Assembly (NCBI GenBank): GCA_007922195.1
Contig: ML682024.1
Coordinates: 6,804,108 to 6,868,107, forward strand
Direction: 5' to 3'
DNA: 64,000 nucleotides
DNA from: Podocnemis expansa
Lineage: Eukaryota; Chordata; Testudines; Podocnemididae
The translations under genes and the position numbers were made by a program. Below are positions 33,695-44,430 of this stretch, in pieces. Each line of letters begins with the position of its first letter. Positions within the stretch are counted from its first letter, which is position 1. Under the pieces are notes generated by a model. The model saw only the letters and a list, made by a program, of their open reading frames with translations, did not search any database and was not told the origin of the DNA.

Positions 33695-34286
33695 CAGGGG
33701 TACTCAAACGGCGGCCCGTGGTCCACAATCCGGACCGCAAAGACGTTTCTGGTGGACCGCGGCAATGTTCCCTCTAAGGGGAGAGGGCAGCTGAGCAACT
33801 CTAGTTGCTCGCTGTGCTGCCCCCCCCCCCACTCCCGGAGCACACCCCCCCGCTCACTGCATCACCCCCCTTCTCCCGCTAGTCCCCCCGCTCGTGGCAT
33901 CACGCCCCCGCTCGTGGCGTCACCCCCCCTGCTCCCGCTAGCCCCCCCGCTCCCAGAGCACACCCCCCCGCTCGTGGCATCACCCCCTGCTCCCACTAGC
34001 CCCCCCGCTCGCGGCATCACCCCCCGGCTCCTGCTAGCCCCCCCGCTCCCAGAGCACACCCCCCCCGATCACGGCATCACCCTCCCTGCTCCCGGAGCAC
34101 ACCCCCCCACTCACGGCATCACCCCCCTGCTCCCGCTAGCCCCCCCGCTCCTGGAGCACGCCCCCCTGCTCGCGGCATCGCCCCCCCCCCGCTCCCAGCA
34201 GTAGGCCTACCCTAGTTGCTTGTGGACCCCGATGAATGGTGGAAGGCTGAATGTGGACCGGCTCGCAAAAAGTTTGAGTACCCCTG
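33695..34286. mobile_element. hAT MITE carrying a C-rich minisatellite
   Basis: A 15-bp perfect TIR caggggtactcaaac, with a perfect 8-bp duplication GTCTAGTG at 33687-33694 and 34287-34294. Most of the interior is the C-rich array at 33825-34200. Confidence 0.9.
33825..34200. repeat. C-rich minisatellite inside hAT MITE
   Basis: Alternating short units of the type ccccccgctcccggagcaca and gctcgcggcatcacccccc, repeated with variation. The proline/threonine-rich frame across it (33692-34204) is not a gene. Confidence 0.8.
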
Positions 34287-34346
34287 GTCTAGTGGTTGGA
34301 GGAAAGGATCCAGATTAGAGGAGTGGCTAGAAGGGAAAGGCCCCTG

Positions 34347-34674
34347 TGATGCTGTCTGGGTCTCAGGGACTGTTTATGATTATCTTTCATGTTAATATTT
34401 CATATTTGCAATAATCCATATGTGATATGCCATGTTCAGTACCAATAGAAAGGTTGTAATCTGCTAGAAATGATTATATGTTTTATATATAGATTTCAAA
34501 TCTGCATAAGAAATTAGGAATATGTTTGGTTTATTTTTGTTCCAAGTTATTGGATTCTAAGGCATTCCCAGACTGAGTGGCTGTAGAACCATTATCTTCT
34601 TATTGGCCTGTGGGTTTGCAGCTTGCCCTGATTTTGACACATTCAGAAGCTTATCCCAGGAGTCCTGGGTCACA
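34347..34674 (+). repeat. 5' LTR (internally deleted) of retrovirus-like element
   Basis: Starts TGATGCTGTCTGGG and ends CCTGGGTCACA. It aligns with both ends of 36869-37870 but lacks about 675 bp from the middle. It is followed by ttggcatagtccgcaagat, in the place of a primer binding site. Confidence 0.65.
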
Positions 34675-34815
34675 TTGGCATAGTCCGCAAGATCCACAGA
34701 ACCAGAACATTTGGATTTTGGATCAGGGCTCTACACTATTCCTAAATTTTAAAAGTTGATTCTAAGAACTTTACAGGTAAAAGTGGTCATAAGGAGTAAA
34801 CAGCAAACATATAGA

Positions 34816-36730
34816 GCCATGGGCAGAAGAGAGCTTAAAGAGTTATGTAAGGAGAGAGAAATAACCATTAAAGGGAACACGTCAAAGAAAAAGATGAGAA
34901 ATCTGCTTATGGATGGTGTTCAGAGAAAAAGAGCTCTGCCTGATTATGAAAAGAGAGCCCAAGAACGCAGAAAGGAGAAATTGAAAATTGAGGCAAGAGT
35001 TGCCAAAATTAACCATGAAAGTCAAGTGAAAAATGGACAATCTCATCTTGACTGGTTTTTAGAGGAATTCTTTAAAATGTCTAACAAATTTGATGGGTTT
35101 AATACTGACAAGATAAATAATTATAACCAGGTGAAAGTTTTAAATAAGTCTCAAAAAGAATATGAAAGTAAGTTTACTGTGTTACCTGAAATCAACAGGA
35201 AAATTTGTGAAGTGGTGATGCATAACTTTAAGTGGTCTGTGTTTAACCAGAAAAGCTGTAACAGAGAAGAAAATGTCTCTGGCCTTAGAACTGTAAAGAA
35301 TAGCATTTTTCCCTTCAAAGGGGCAGTTTGTCTGTTAAAGGAAAAACTGTCTCCAGAATATTGGCCTGTTGGTAATAATACTGTTCCCATTAAGAAAGAC
35401 ATCCATCTCTCCCAGGGTAGATCCACAAACAGCCAGAAGAGTTGGGACAGGGAGCAGAAAACTTTAAAAGGTTAACCAGGAAAGAGCAGCAATGTATCTG
35501 TTAGTAAAGGGTTTGTCCCTAATATATTGACTGTGAATAATGGAGAGCAGCGAGTTTCTAAAGGTGTGTCTTGGAAAGGCAGCAGAGTGTCTGCTGGTAG
35601 AGAGGTGGCCTCTCAGGATTTGTCTGTTGCACACCAAAGGTAGTTCTGGTTTCAGCTGAAAATCAGGAAGGGAATGGTCCTAAGCCTGTGTCTGCTGTGG
35701 GTACTGGCTTGCCCATTAAGGAGGCTACCCCAACTCCAAAAATTTGTCTGGGAACAACCATATGTGCTGAAACAATTAGGAAGTGGCAGGTGCAAAAGAC
35801 TGGACTGGTAAAATCAGCAATGTATCTGCTGGTAGAGTGTTTGTCTCTCAGGATTTGCCTGTGGTACCAGAAATGGTTCTGGTTCCAAATAAGATTCAGG
35901 GAGGGAGTTCTCCTAAGCCTGTGTATGATAGGGGTAATGACTTGCCTGTGGGGGAAGCTACCCCAGCCTCCAAAAGTTTGTCTGGAAACAGCCATGTGTG
36001 CTGGGACAATGAGGAAGGAATTTCAAGCTGTTTAGATGTTGGGAATAGCAGTTTACTTGCTGAGGAAGATTTTGTCTCCAGAATTTAGTCTGAGAAGCAG
36101 ACAAAAGATGCCTCTCAGTCTGTGCTAACTGAGGTCATGTCAATTGTCTCACAGTTCAATCTGGATTTAGATGAAGCCCAGGAAGAATCTGTTGGTGTTC
36201 AAGGGAGCACTGCCTTACAGAAACCCTTCTCTGGCCAGAGAAAGGGGAAAGTTTCTGTGGAAAAGAATCTGTTGCTTAGGGCTGCCCCAGAAGAAGTGAA
36301 GTCTCCTGATTATTTTTTGCACAGTCCGCTGCAGCAGGAGGGTGTGGAAGTAAACTGATGGGATTATCTCAGGGGTAGTCCCTTTCGGCAGCATCATCCA
36401 GCAATCTGTATGCTGAGAGATTTGTTTCAGATTCTGACTGCAAGAGTGTTTCACCTGTAGGTGGATTCACTGACTTGCTTTTTACAAGATCTATTGTGGA
36501 TACCTTGGGAAAGATTCCAGATGGAGTGGAAGTTAAGGGAAAGCTTAAACAGCCCTGTAACCAAGTGCGTTGGAGAGATAGTGATGTTAAAATCTGGCTG
36601 TCTCCATAAGGCTGATTCTGTGAGTGAACAGAGAATGCCTCAGGATCAGGGGGATAATTGGGCAGCTGTGCAGTTGTTCTCTTGGATATGCAAGGGGAAG
36701 CAGATCAGCTTTTACCCCTAAGTGCCACTT
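34816..36730 (+). pseudogene. Gag-like frame with SAP-like N-terminus
   Basis: The longest open part (34756-35475) has a basic N-terminal block (MGRRELKELCKEREITIKG, then a lysine-rich stretch ending in RNLLMDG) of the SAP-like type seen at the start of some vertebrate retroelement Gags. A charged, lysine-rich region follows. The next 1.2 kb repeats short motifs in shifting frames (LPVGEATP-like segments at about 35715 and 35950) broken by stops. The MGRREL methionine at 34819 is a likely start. No capsid major homology region is recognised. Confidence 0.45.
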
Positions 36731-36868
36731 TAAAAACTGACAGCAATCAGGGTGTTGCTAGAGCCTGGCACATGGGGCACGTGCCCTGTATCCTGGCACC
36801 ACTGCCTGGTGCAGCCCCTGCGTCTCCTGCAGGGATTTCCTTAACACCCTCCTACACCTCCTTGTATG

Positions 36869-37870
36869 TGATGTTGTCTGAGTCTAGGGGACTGTTTATG
36901 ATTCTTTTTCATACTAATATTTCATATTTGCAATAATCCATATGTGATATACCATGTTTGGTATCAGTAGAAAGGCTGTAAACTGCTAAGAATGATTATA
37001 TGGTTTATATGTAGGTATCATGCCTATATTAGAAATTAGAAATCTATTTGCTTTTATGTGTGTTCCAAGTAATTTGATTTTAAGGCATTCCCAAACTGGG
37101 TGTCTGCAAAAACATTGTCCTCCTGATGGCCCATCAAGGGAACTCCCAGTTGAAGTGGGCCTAGGAGGAAACCTGTTCGGCCAGTCACCCAATCTGACCA
37201 TGTGACTCAACTCCATTTTGATTTGTCAAGGACCCTGGGAGCATGGGGGGGGGGCAGAGGGTGAGAAAAGGCTGGAGCCCCATCTCCATCTTGTCTGCGG
37301 TCTGTCTGCAACCAACACCTTCTTCTGGAACTATTCTCCTGGGACTGAACAAAGGATTGAAACCCACCCAGCTGCTGGTGCATACCAGAGGAACAGGACT
37401 GACATTCAAACTACAGAATCTTCAAGAATTTGCTTTCTATGAACTGTAAATCATTTGTATGTATGTGATTCACTTTGACCCTTTAACATCTCTCATATTT
37501 TGCTTGTTTTCCTTTTATATTAAACCTTTAGTTGTAGTTACTAAAGGATTGGCTGGCAGTGTGGTAATTTGGGTAAGATCCAATTGTTCTGGGTGATGTG
37601 GCTGGCCCTTTGAGATCAGGAGAACCTATTTCTTTAAGAGACCCAGTGGCTAGGTGGAGACTAGAGGAGCTGATATGCAATAAAGGAGGCTGTTTCTATT
37701 TTGTTATGCTAGGTGATGACCAGACTGGGGAATCAGAAACATAGTTTGCTACTGACTGAGAGACTAGTTTAAGTACTACCCATCATTGGTTTAGGGGTTT
37801 GGCCCCTGGTTTTGCAGCTTGCCCTGATTTTGGCACATTCAGAGGGTTATCCCAGGAGGCCTGGGTCACA
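36869..37870 (+). repeat. 3' LTR of retrovirus-like element
   Basis: A 1002-bp LTR beginning TGATGTTGTCTGAG and ending CCTGGGTCACA. It is the fullest of the three copies (others at 34347-34674 and 47702-48232). Confidence 0.65.
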
Positions 37871-39361
37871 CCACTGCCCCAACTGCCTGGCGCAGCTCCT
37901 GCATCACCTGCAGGGATTTCCCTAACACCCTCCTCCACCATCCCAACCCCCCCTGAATTTCTAAATACCCCCCCTAGTTGTCAGCTAGTAAGAGTGTTAT
38001 GCCAACTGAGTGAGCACCCCAACACCTGCTGTACACCTCCCCTAATTCCAAGTCCTGGGGAGAATACTGCTCTCCCAGATCCCTAGCCAGGAGAGGCATG
38101 CACCACTACAGGTGTCCCAGCCCCAGATCCTCACCACGGGATCCAGGCTGGGCCACCCATGGCAGCGCCTGCCTCTCCTGGGCAGGGATTTGGGGCCAGG
38201 TCACCCGTGGCAGCACTTGACTGTCCCAGCCAGGAATCCAATGCTGGGCTGGTGGCAGGGCTGCAAGACCGGATCAGGCTCAGGGCACAGAATCAGGCCC
38301 CAGGTATTTTCCAGGGGCAGCGGAGCTCCAACAACAATAAATAAACTAGTTACTCTTTAAAGGTGCCACAGGACTCCCAGCTTGATTTAGACCAGAAAGT
38401 AGTTAAAGGACTGGGAGGGGCTAGAACATGGGTCTTGAGGTAGCAGGGGGAAAGAAGGCATCCCCCAGAAAGGATATGGTGGGGGAAGGCTAGGCTTCTG
38501 CAGGTGGCCACAGCTTTAACTTCTAATTACCCTCCAGAGGAAAAAATAAACCCTCCAGATTTACTGGCTGGGAATTGCTCTGACTGTGGAGGCAGGATGC
38601 ATGGCTCCTTTGGGAATGGGGTGAACTCTCGGGGATCCCACAAAGGGTGGCACCCACAGAGGGAGATCTTGACAGAGCAGGAGTGCTGAATCTTGGGGGG
38701 TCAGACAAAGGAGATAACTTTATGGATGTGTGAGAGCCTGATGGGTGGCAGACCCCTCCCAAGGTGCTTTCATCTTGTCTGGCTGTGCCAAGAGGAACCG
38801 TTGACCAACTCCTGTGAGAACCCCTCAGACAATCCCACGGAGGAAGTTCTGAGTGGAGCAGGGGTCAGATCCTCTGAGGCTGGATTTAGGGCCTGACAGC
38901 ATTCCTGTCTGGAGACCTGGAGCTAACTGGGGCAGAGCCCTGATCTGCAAGAAGACAGAACTTCAGCATGATTCCTATGAGGCTCTGTTACAGAGAGCTC
39001 AGACACATTGGTGCATCGCTCCATTTACCTGCATGTCTCTTTCTTACTGGAATGCTCCTACCGACCCATTCCCCAGCACAATTGCCAGCGCTCTAGGCCA
39101 AGTTCGGGAGTGCAGTGTGGAGTGGGTCTTTTCACTCTGTATTTCCTGAGGTCAGAGGTTTGAAGGCAATTGAATTCACCCTTTGTGGTGCCCACCTCTG
39201 TAATGAGCATGGCAAGGTGTCAGTCACCATGTCTGGTTTGGAAGGGAGCAGAGGTTTCATAGAATCATCCCTGTAAAGGGAGATCTATGCCCCCGCCTCC
39301 CATCCATTTCCCTCATCCTTAATGTGGAAATTCCTCCATTGCCATTGCCACAGATACTCAC

Positions 39362-39397
39362 GTCCCGACCCCTGACTCTGCCCGGCCAGCCAGCGGC
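39362..39397 (-). CDS. Leader exon 2, receptor unit B
   Basis: A 36-bp exon, acceptor ctcctttccag, donor GTGAGTATC. It encodes RWLAGQSQGSG after the split glycine, very like the WLAGQSGVSG leader end of LRC receptors. Intact, unlike its paralog at 20626-20591. No Ig exon follows before the retrovirus-like element at 37870. Confidence 0.7.
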
Positions 39398-39546
39398 CTG
39401 GAAAGGAGATGGATGGTTAGAAACCAGATCCCAGAGTGATTGGATCCTCCTACACCCTGGTCTCAGATCTGACCTCTCAGATTCCCCTACAAACCCCATT
39501 TCAGATCTCCTCATGTACATACACCCAGACTGTGTCAGATACTCAC

Positions 39547-39577
39547 CAAGGATGAGGATGGTGAGAGCAAACACCAT
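39547..39577 (-). CDS. Leader exon 1, receptor unit B
   Basis: ATG at 39577, 31 bp, encoding the hydrophobic MVFALTILIL and a split glycine, donor GTGAGT. With exon 2 it gives a complete signal peptide. It is the undamaged counterpart of the leader at 20803-20774. Confidence 0.7.
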
Positions 39578-40133
39578 GAGAGGGCAGTGAGGGCTCCTCA
39601 GTGCTGCCACTAATGCCCTAGCACCTGCCTACCCTGTGCCAAAGATCTGAGTGTGAGCACAATATGAAGCCATGCCAGGGGCTGCAGCCTCAGGAAATGT
39701 GTGATGCGCTTGACACCTTTCTCCCACTTCAGATTGTTTCTCTGAATTCTCCAGGCCCAACATGCTGCGGTCAGTGCTATGTCAGTTTCCTACAACATCC
39801 CGCAAACCACATCCCCTTGCACAGCTGCCAGGCCCCTACTTTCCCCACTTCACCCCTGTGGGGACCAGAGGAGTTGTGGCCTCCCAATCCCACATCACCA
39901 CTGCCCAGTGCAGGGACCAGCTGGGACGGGGGAGTCTCAGGAGTCGTCTATTGATACTTGGGTTGCCCCGACCTTCTCCAAAGGGCCCATCTATGTTTCA
40001 TGGAGTCACAGCTCAGAGCAGGTGAGGGCACCTTCCCCCACACCTCCCACACACCAGTGGCCCCCACCGAGCCACCCTCTCCCATGGAGCAGGGTGAAGA
40101 TTCCTTCCTGACCCAGTTGGGGCCAGCACTTAC

Positions 40134-40182
40134 CCTGGAGCATGAGGATGGAGAGGCCTGGCCAGGCCAGCCTCCTACTCAT
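40134..40182 (-). CDS. Candidate upstream leader exon, copy B
   Basis: A 49-bp open segment from ATG at 40182 (MSRRLAWPGLSILMLQ) to GTAAGT, phase 1, conserved at 30134-30182. It could be an alternative first exon spliced to the 36-bp leader exon or to another exon not recognised here. Confidence 0.4.
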
Positions 40183-40343
40183 GCTATTCTTAGTTCAGTG
40201 ATGTGGGACAGTGAGGAGAGGAAGGAGTTGTGGTTTTCAAACCCACTGGGGGGGGGGCAGAGGAACAAATTTAGGTCCTGTGTTGTTGAAGGAGGAGCCA
40301 ATAAATCCACAAAAGCAGAACTCAGCCTGGAGCCAGCACACAC

Positions 40344-40353
40344 TTTCTGTTTC
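40344..40353 (-). promoter_or_regulatory. ISRE/IRF-like site, copy B
   Basis: Minus-strand gaaacagaaagtg about 160 bp upstream of the ATG at 40182, identical in position and core to the site in copy A. Confidence 0.35.
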
Positions 40354-40510
40354 TGGGTGCTGCCGATGAAACACAGCATAAACCTCAGCACCTACCTTTT
40401 AATATAGCCTGGCTCTGGGTGAAGTGTGAGGCTGTGATGGGTTGCAACTAAGCACTCCTGTAATGTGATCTGTGTAACTTTCCTGTTCACCTTTCCAATG
40501 TAATTGTATA

Positions 40511-41614
40511 TGTAAGGTAGGCTTAGAAGCTGTGCCTATGATGTTCAGGAGGGGTGGGCATCTAATCAGCATGGGTCCTGTATTAGCATGAACACAAAAA
40601 ACACAATTAGGTATTAGCATACTGGATGCAGGGAATAGTGGGTAATGGTATTTGGAGTTAATTTGATCACAAATCTGTCAATATCTATAATTCTGCTGAA
40701 GGGAAATATGAAATACTGTCTTTTTGTGAATTGCTACTCTCTGTTCGTTTCAAATCTGTCTGGGTTAGTTAAAGGGTAAAAGTTACCCTTAGTTAAAAAG
40801 ATTTGTAGGAAAGGCAACTGCATGTTTCAGCCTGAAAGAAGTTGAAGATGAAGGTGCAGTTTTGAGGCTATGTTTCCTCCTGTCTAATGATAGATCTAGC
40901 TAAGCTTCTTCTGAGGTCTTTGTCATTTAAATAGAGATAGCTGTTTGTAGCTACTTGAAGTTAAGAGCTGAAATCCCTTAAAAAAGAAACCAACTTTCTC
41001 TAAGCTGAAATTACAGAAAGAGAAAAAAATGCTCTCTCTGAGCTGAAATCACTGAAGATGAGCAGCAGATGAAGGAAGCCAGCAGACCATGAGAGTGGCA
41101 AGCTGGGTGGTGTGAGTGACTGGTGGGCAGAGCTGGTAGACAGCAGGAGGAGCCAAGGGATGGTGCTATTGGATGGAGCGAGTGGCCAATAGGGGGTGCC
41201 TGGGGACAGCTGGCGTGAAAGACACTGCCAACATACCCTAGGGTTGGTTGGGAGCCTAGTTAGCACTGACTCTCCAGCTCAGTGTTGGTTTTGCCATTAA
41301 GTCTTGTATATTCTGTTATGTGGTGTAGGTTGTTGGGAACTTTGCTATGTACTGATTTGCTAGATCAGCACTAATTTCAGTTATTTGGCATTTTACACTC
41401 GTTTTACTACTATTGAAAGTTGTTTACTAGACTCAGGCTCGTGCTTGCGAGTGTGGAAGACTTACCCCTTTTGGGGTGCCCAGGGAACAGTGCAGGATTT
41501 CCCAGAAATCTGAGTGGGGATTCGAGCCGGTTGGTGGTGCTACATTATTGGGAAACCCCTAGGTATAGAACCCAGCCCTTGTTCTGCCAGCCTGCCCTGG
41601 CAGAAGGGTTACCA
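40511..41614 (+). mobile_element. Solo LTR, 1.1 kb, in copy B
   Basis: Begins TGTAAGGTAG and ends GGGTTACCA, with TATA on both sides (40507-40510 and 41615-41618). Copy A lacks it but has the hairpin element at the corresponding site. Orientation is inferred from the U5-like tail; it has no coding content. Confidence 0.65.
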
Positions 41615-42400
41615 TATAGTTTAATGAAGAATATGCCATGCATGATCCTTTTAGAACACCCATGACATACTCTGCATTACTATTATTATGGTAGCAAGTT
41701 TCTTGCAGTGTTATCCATATGTGTAGATAAGAAACGTATCCCAAAGATTTCACATGGTTCAAGTAGGAGCAAGTAATCAGGGCTGCAAACACACGGCCAG
41801 AGAAAAATGCCATGACACGGGACTAGCTAAATGTCTGTAGTACCTGGGTTGGAGAGGGAAGACCACACAAAGTGAATGACAATACCACAAGGAGGAGGAG
41901 GGAAGGGGGTTTGAAGAAAAGAGAAAAGTCGTGTTTTAAACTGATCAGCGGCTTTTTGTCAAAGCAAACTCCATCATAAAGCAACCGACAGTGGGCCTTG
42001 CCCATGGAAGGGTGGGGACTCACTGGAAACCATCACAGCTGAATTAGACTGGGTAGAAGAGCATGATTGTAGTGGTGAATTTAGGTTAGATTGTGAATGA
42101 TCTTTTATTTGGTCATTGTAACCTCTTGACTGGTTAATTGACTGTGCATTGATTTGCTCTATACTTTCTTAAAATCATGTTTTGATTAGTAAACTATTGA
42201 TTGCTTTATCTAAAGCAGTGTGGATATTAGAGAGAGAATGAATTTATGGATCCCTAACTTACAGCAAAGGCTTATTGCATATCAGTCTCTTTCTTAAACA
42301 GATGTACTGATGTAAATGAGCCTGGAGGGATCTGGGAAGGGTCCCGATCCCTGCAGGACAGAAGTTACTGTTGTGGCATCTGGGGGCTAGAGGTGTTCAG

Positions 42401-43788
42401 CCACCCCTCAATGGGGAGATTTGGGGGCCAGGGGTTATCTAGGAAGAAATGGGAGGAGAGGAGGAGTTTGAGGGACCTTGCTGCAGAAAGAGCAGGGGGC
42501 CAGACACCCGGGAGGCAGTAAGGACCTTATTCTAGTACCAGATGCAGCATTCCCACACTTGGGTGGCCAGGGGCTCTGTCTCACGGCGCTGAGATTCTGC
42601 AAAATGGGGATCTGGCTTGGGGTAGTGTGATTTAACTATCCTAACACCTGAAGCCCTGCATAGCACAGTGGGGTTGCAAGGGACCTCTCTGCACTGCCAG
42701 TGCCCAATCCCACCCAGCCCCAAAGGAGGCTCTGCATAAGCAGCTGCAGCCACAGGAAGTTGGTAATGACTCATCTCTTCCTGCTTCTCTCACATGTTAT
42801 CACTAATCTGCTGGCCAAATCTAGTATGACCAAAGTGAGCAGAAACCATTGTGTGACACTTGGGCGGCACTCTCTGCCAGAGAAGTGCCTCATGCTGGGG
42901 CTTTCAGTGAGTAGCTTTGCTGACACTCTCATCTATGGCCTGTGTGCTATCACTTTCTTGATGTCTGCATGTAGGCCTCCTCAGTTCTGTCCAGACCTAA
43001 TATGTATTCCTTTTGCCTCATCTCTCACCCCATCCAGGGGACATGATAGTCTTGTTCTGCCACTCAGTTCATTAGTTGTTACAGTCTTCTGGCTCTCTAC
43101 TGGTGGCCTGGGGAAGGTGGGGAGGGACCCAGGCCCAATCACTATTCCAGACCCCAGCACAGGGACCCTGTGTGCAGTGACATGCATCATCTCCTCCCCT
43201 AACTTTGGGCCAGTCTTCTCTGGGCCACTTCCCTCCAGCCCCCATACCTCTGCCACCCTTGTATCAGGGCCTTGGCTCTGCTCAGTCTCAGCAGCCAGAC
43301 ACTGCTCTGTCCAGGGTCCTGACCTTCTGACCTCTTCAAGCTCCTGGGACATACTATATTGTGCTGCCCAGCAGCTCCCTTTTATACCAGGCCCCTGGGC
43401 TCTGATTGGCTCTCCTGCAGCCCATTCCACTTCCAGGGCTCTCATAACCCTTTCCTAGCCAATATGAGAAAGATGCCCCATCAGAGTCTGCAACACCCAG
43501 GAAATTCTGGTAAAGGATGGCATTATAATGCACACAGCCAAATGGGCAGAATTAAGGTTGTTCAGGGTATCTAAACAGTGGCATTTCCAGGGGCCGGATG
43601 GTTTGACTAAACAGTTTTCCATCTCAGCTAGCGAACATGCCCTTGTGCCACAGGAGCTATGGCATGTGTGAAAAGTGGGTGCAATGGGGATGTAATGTTC
43701 CTTCCCTAAAATCTGGACTTGTGTATAGCTGTGTCACCTGCATTCCTCATTCCTGGGCCCCGACTCACTCTACTTTGCTGTGTGAAGC
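42401..43788. other. Unassigned, possible LTR-type promoter
   Basis: No gene is recognised. The long frames on both strands (42700-43458 and 43445-42981) overlap and have no known domain. The minus-strand promoter signals at 43375-43410 suggest an old LTR. Confidence 0.4.
43375..43410 (-). promoter_or_regulatory. CCAAT + TATA promoter-like segment
   Basis: On the minus strand GCCAAT (43410-43405) is followed about 20 bp later by TATAAAAGGGAG (43386-43375). This is a compact arrangement common in retroelement LTRs. Confidence 0.4.
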
Positions 43789-44425
43789 TGTGATGAAGTG
43801 GGAAACCCCTCTTGGACTGGTTTAGGATGTCATGGGTGATACTCCAATTTCTCTTGTTTTCTGTTCATGTATTCTGGTGATGGGACCCAAGGTTTGTGAT
43901 TATTACAAAGACCGCTAGAGGATGGAGGGGCTTTTAGGAAGACCTTACCTGGACCCCTGCCAGTCACACAAGTTGTGGCCAGCTAAGACCAAGGGGCAGG
44001 GCTCCCTAGCCCAGGAAGGAGAACAAAGGACTAGAGAGGAGAGGGGGTCATAGGGAAATGGGGGTCTAAGAGGCAGGATCCCTCAGGGTATGATCCTACC
44101 CACCCTGGGGTTTTACTACTATACTGTCTGGTGAATCTGATACCAACTTTCTAGCTGCTGTGTGAACTGTATTGCTAATAAACCCTCTCACTTCCACACT
44201 GGCTGACAGTCACTTTCTGATTGGGACTTTCAGGGACCCTCCTGGAGGGAGGTCCCAGGGGAGCCCAGGCAGAGCAGGAGATTGGACCCTCTGAGGCTGG
44301 ACTTGGGAGCTGGCTACACAATAGCATGGAGAACGGGTTATAAGGAAGAAAACTCCATGTAGCAGAGTCCTAATCAGCTAGGAGCAGAAGGGGCCAGAGA
44401 GAGCTTCCTGGGGTACTCCATCACA
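43789..44425 (+). mobile_element. Solo LTR, TGTGATG...CATCACA family, copy 2
   Basis: Aligns with 4805-5427 over its whole length. Flanks GAAGC (43784-43788) and GAACC (44426-44430) match at 4 of 5, consistent with a 5-bp duplication. Confidence 0.7.
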
Positions 44426-44430
44426 GAACC

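Larger units (their letters stand above)
34347..37870 (+). mobile_element. Degraded LTR retroelement (ERV/Gypsy-type)
   Basis: Two LTRs bracket about 2.2 kb with a gag-like frame and no readable protease, RT or integrase. An unrelated repeat tail (36725-36866, gccactttaaaaactgacag type) sits just before the 3' LTR, suggesting a later insertion or a recombined 3' end. No clear target duplication. A third LTR of this family starts at 47702. Confidence 0.6.
37871..42400. repeat. Segmental duplication, copy B
   Basis: Matches copy A (19.1-20.84 kb joined to 29.65-32.48 kb) in order and orientation. It lacks the three large insertions of A and has its own LTR at 40511-41614. It contains intact leader exons but none of the Ig exons found below copy A. 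Confidence 0.8.

Noticed and set aside
33692..34204. 170-codon proline/threonine-rich frame
   Set aside because: It is the translation of a C-rich minisatellite inside a hAT MITE with clear TIRs and target duplication.
42700..43458. 252-codon plus-strand frame with hydrophobic stretches
   Set aside because: It overlaps an equally long minus-strand frame, has no known domain and covers promoter-like LTR sequence.
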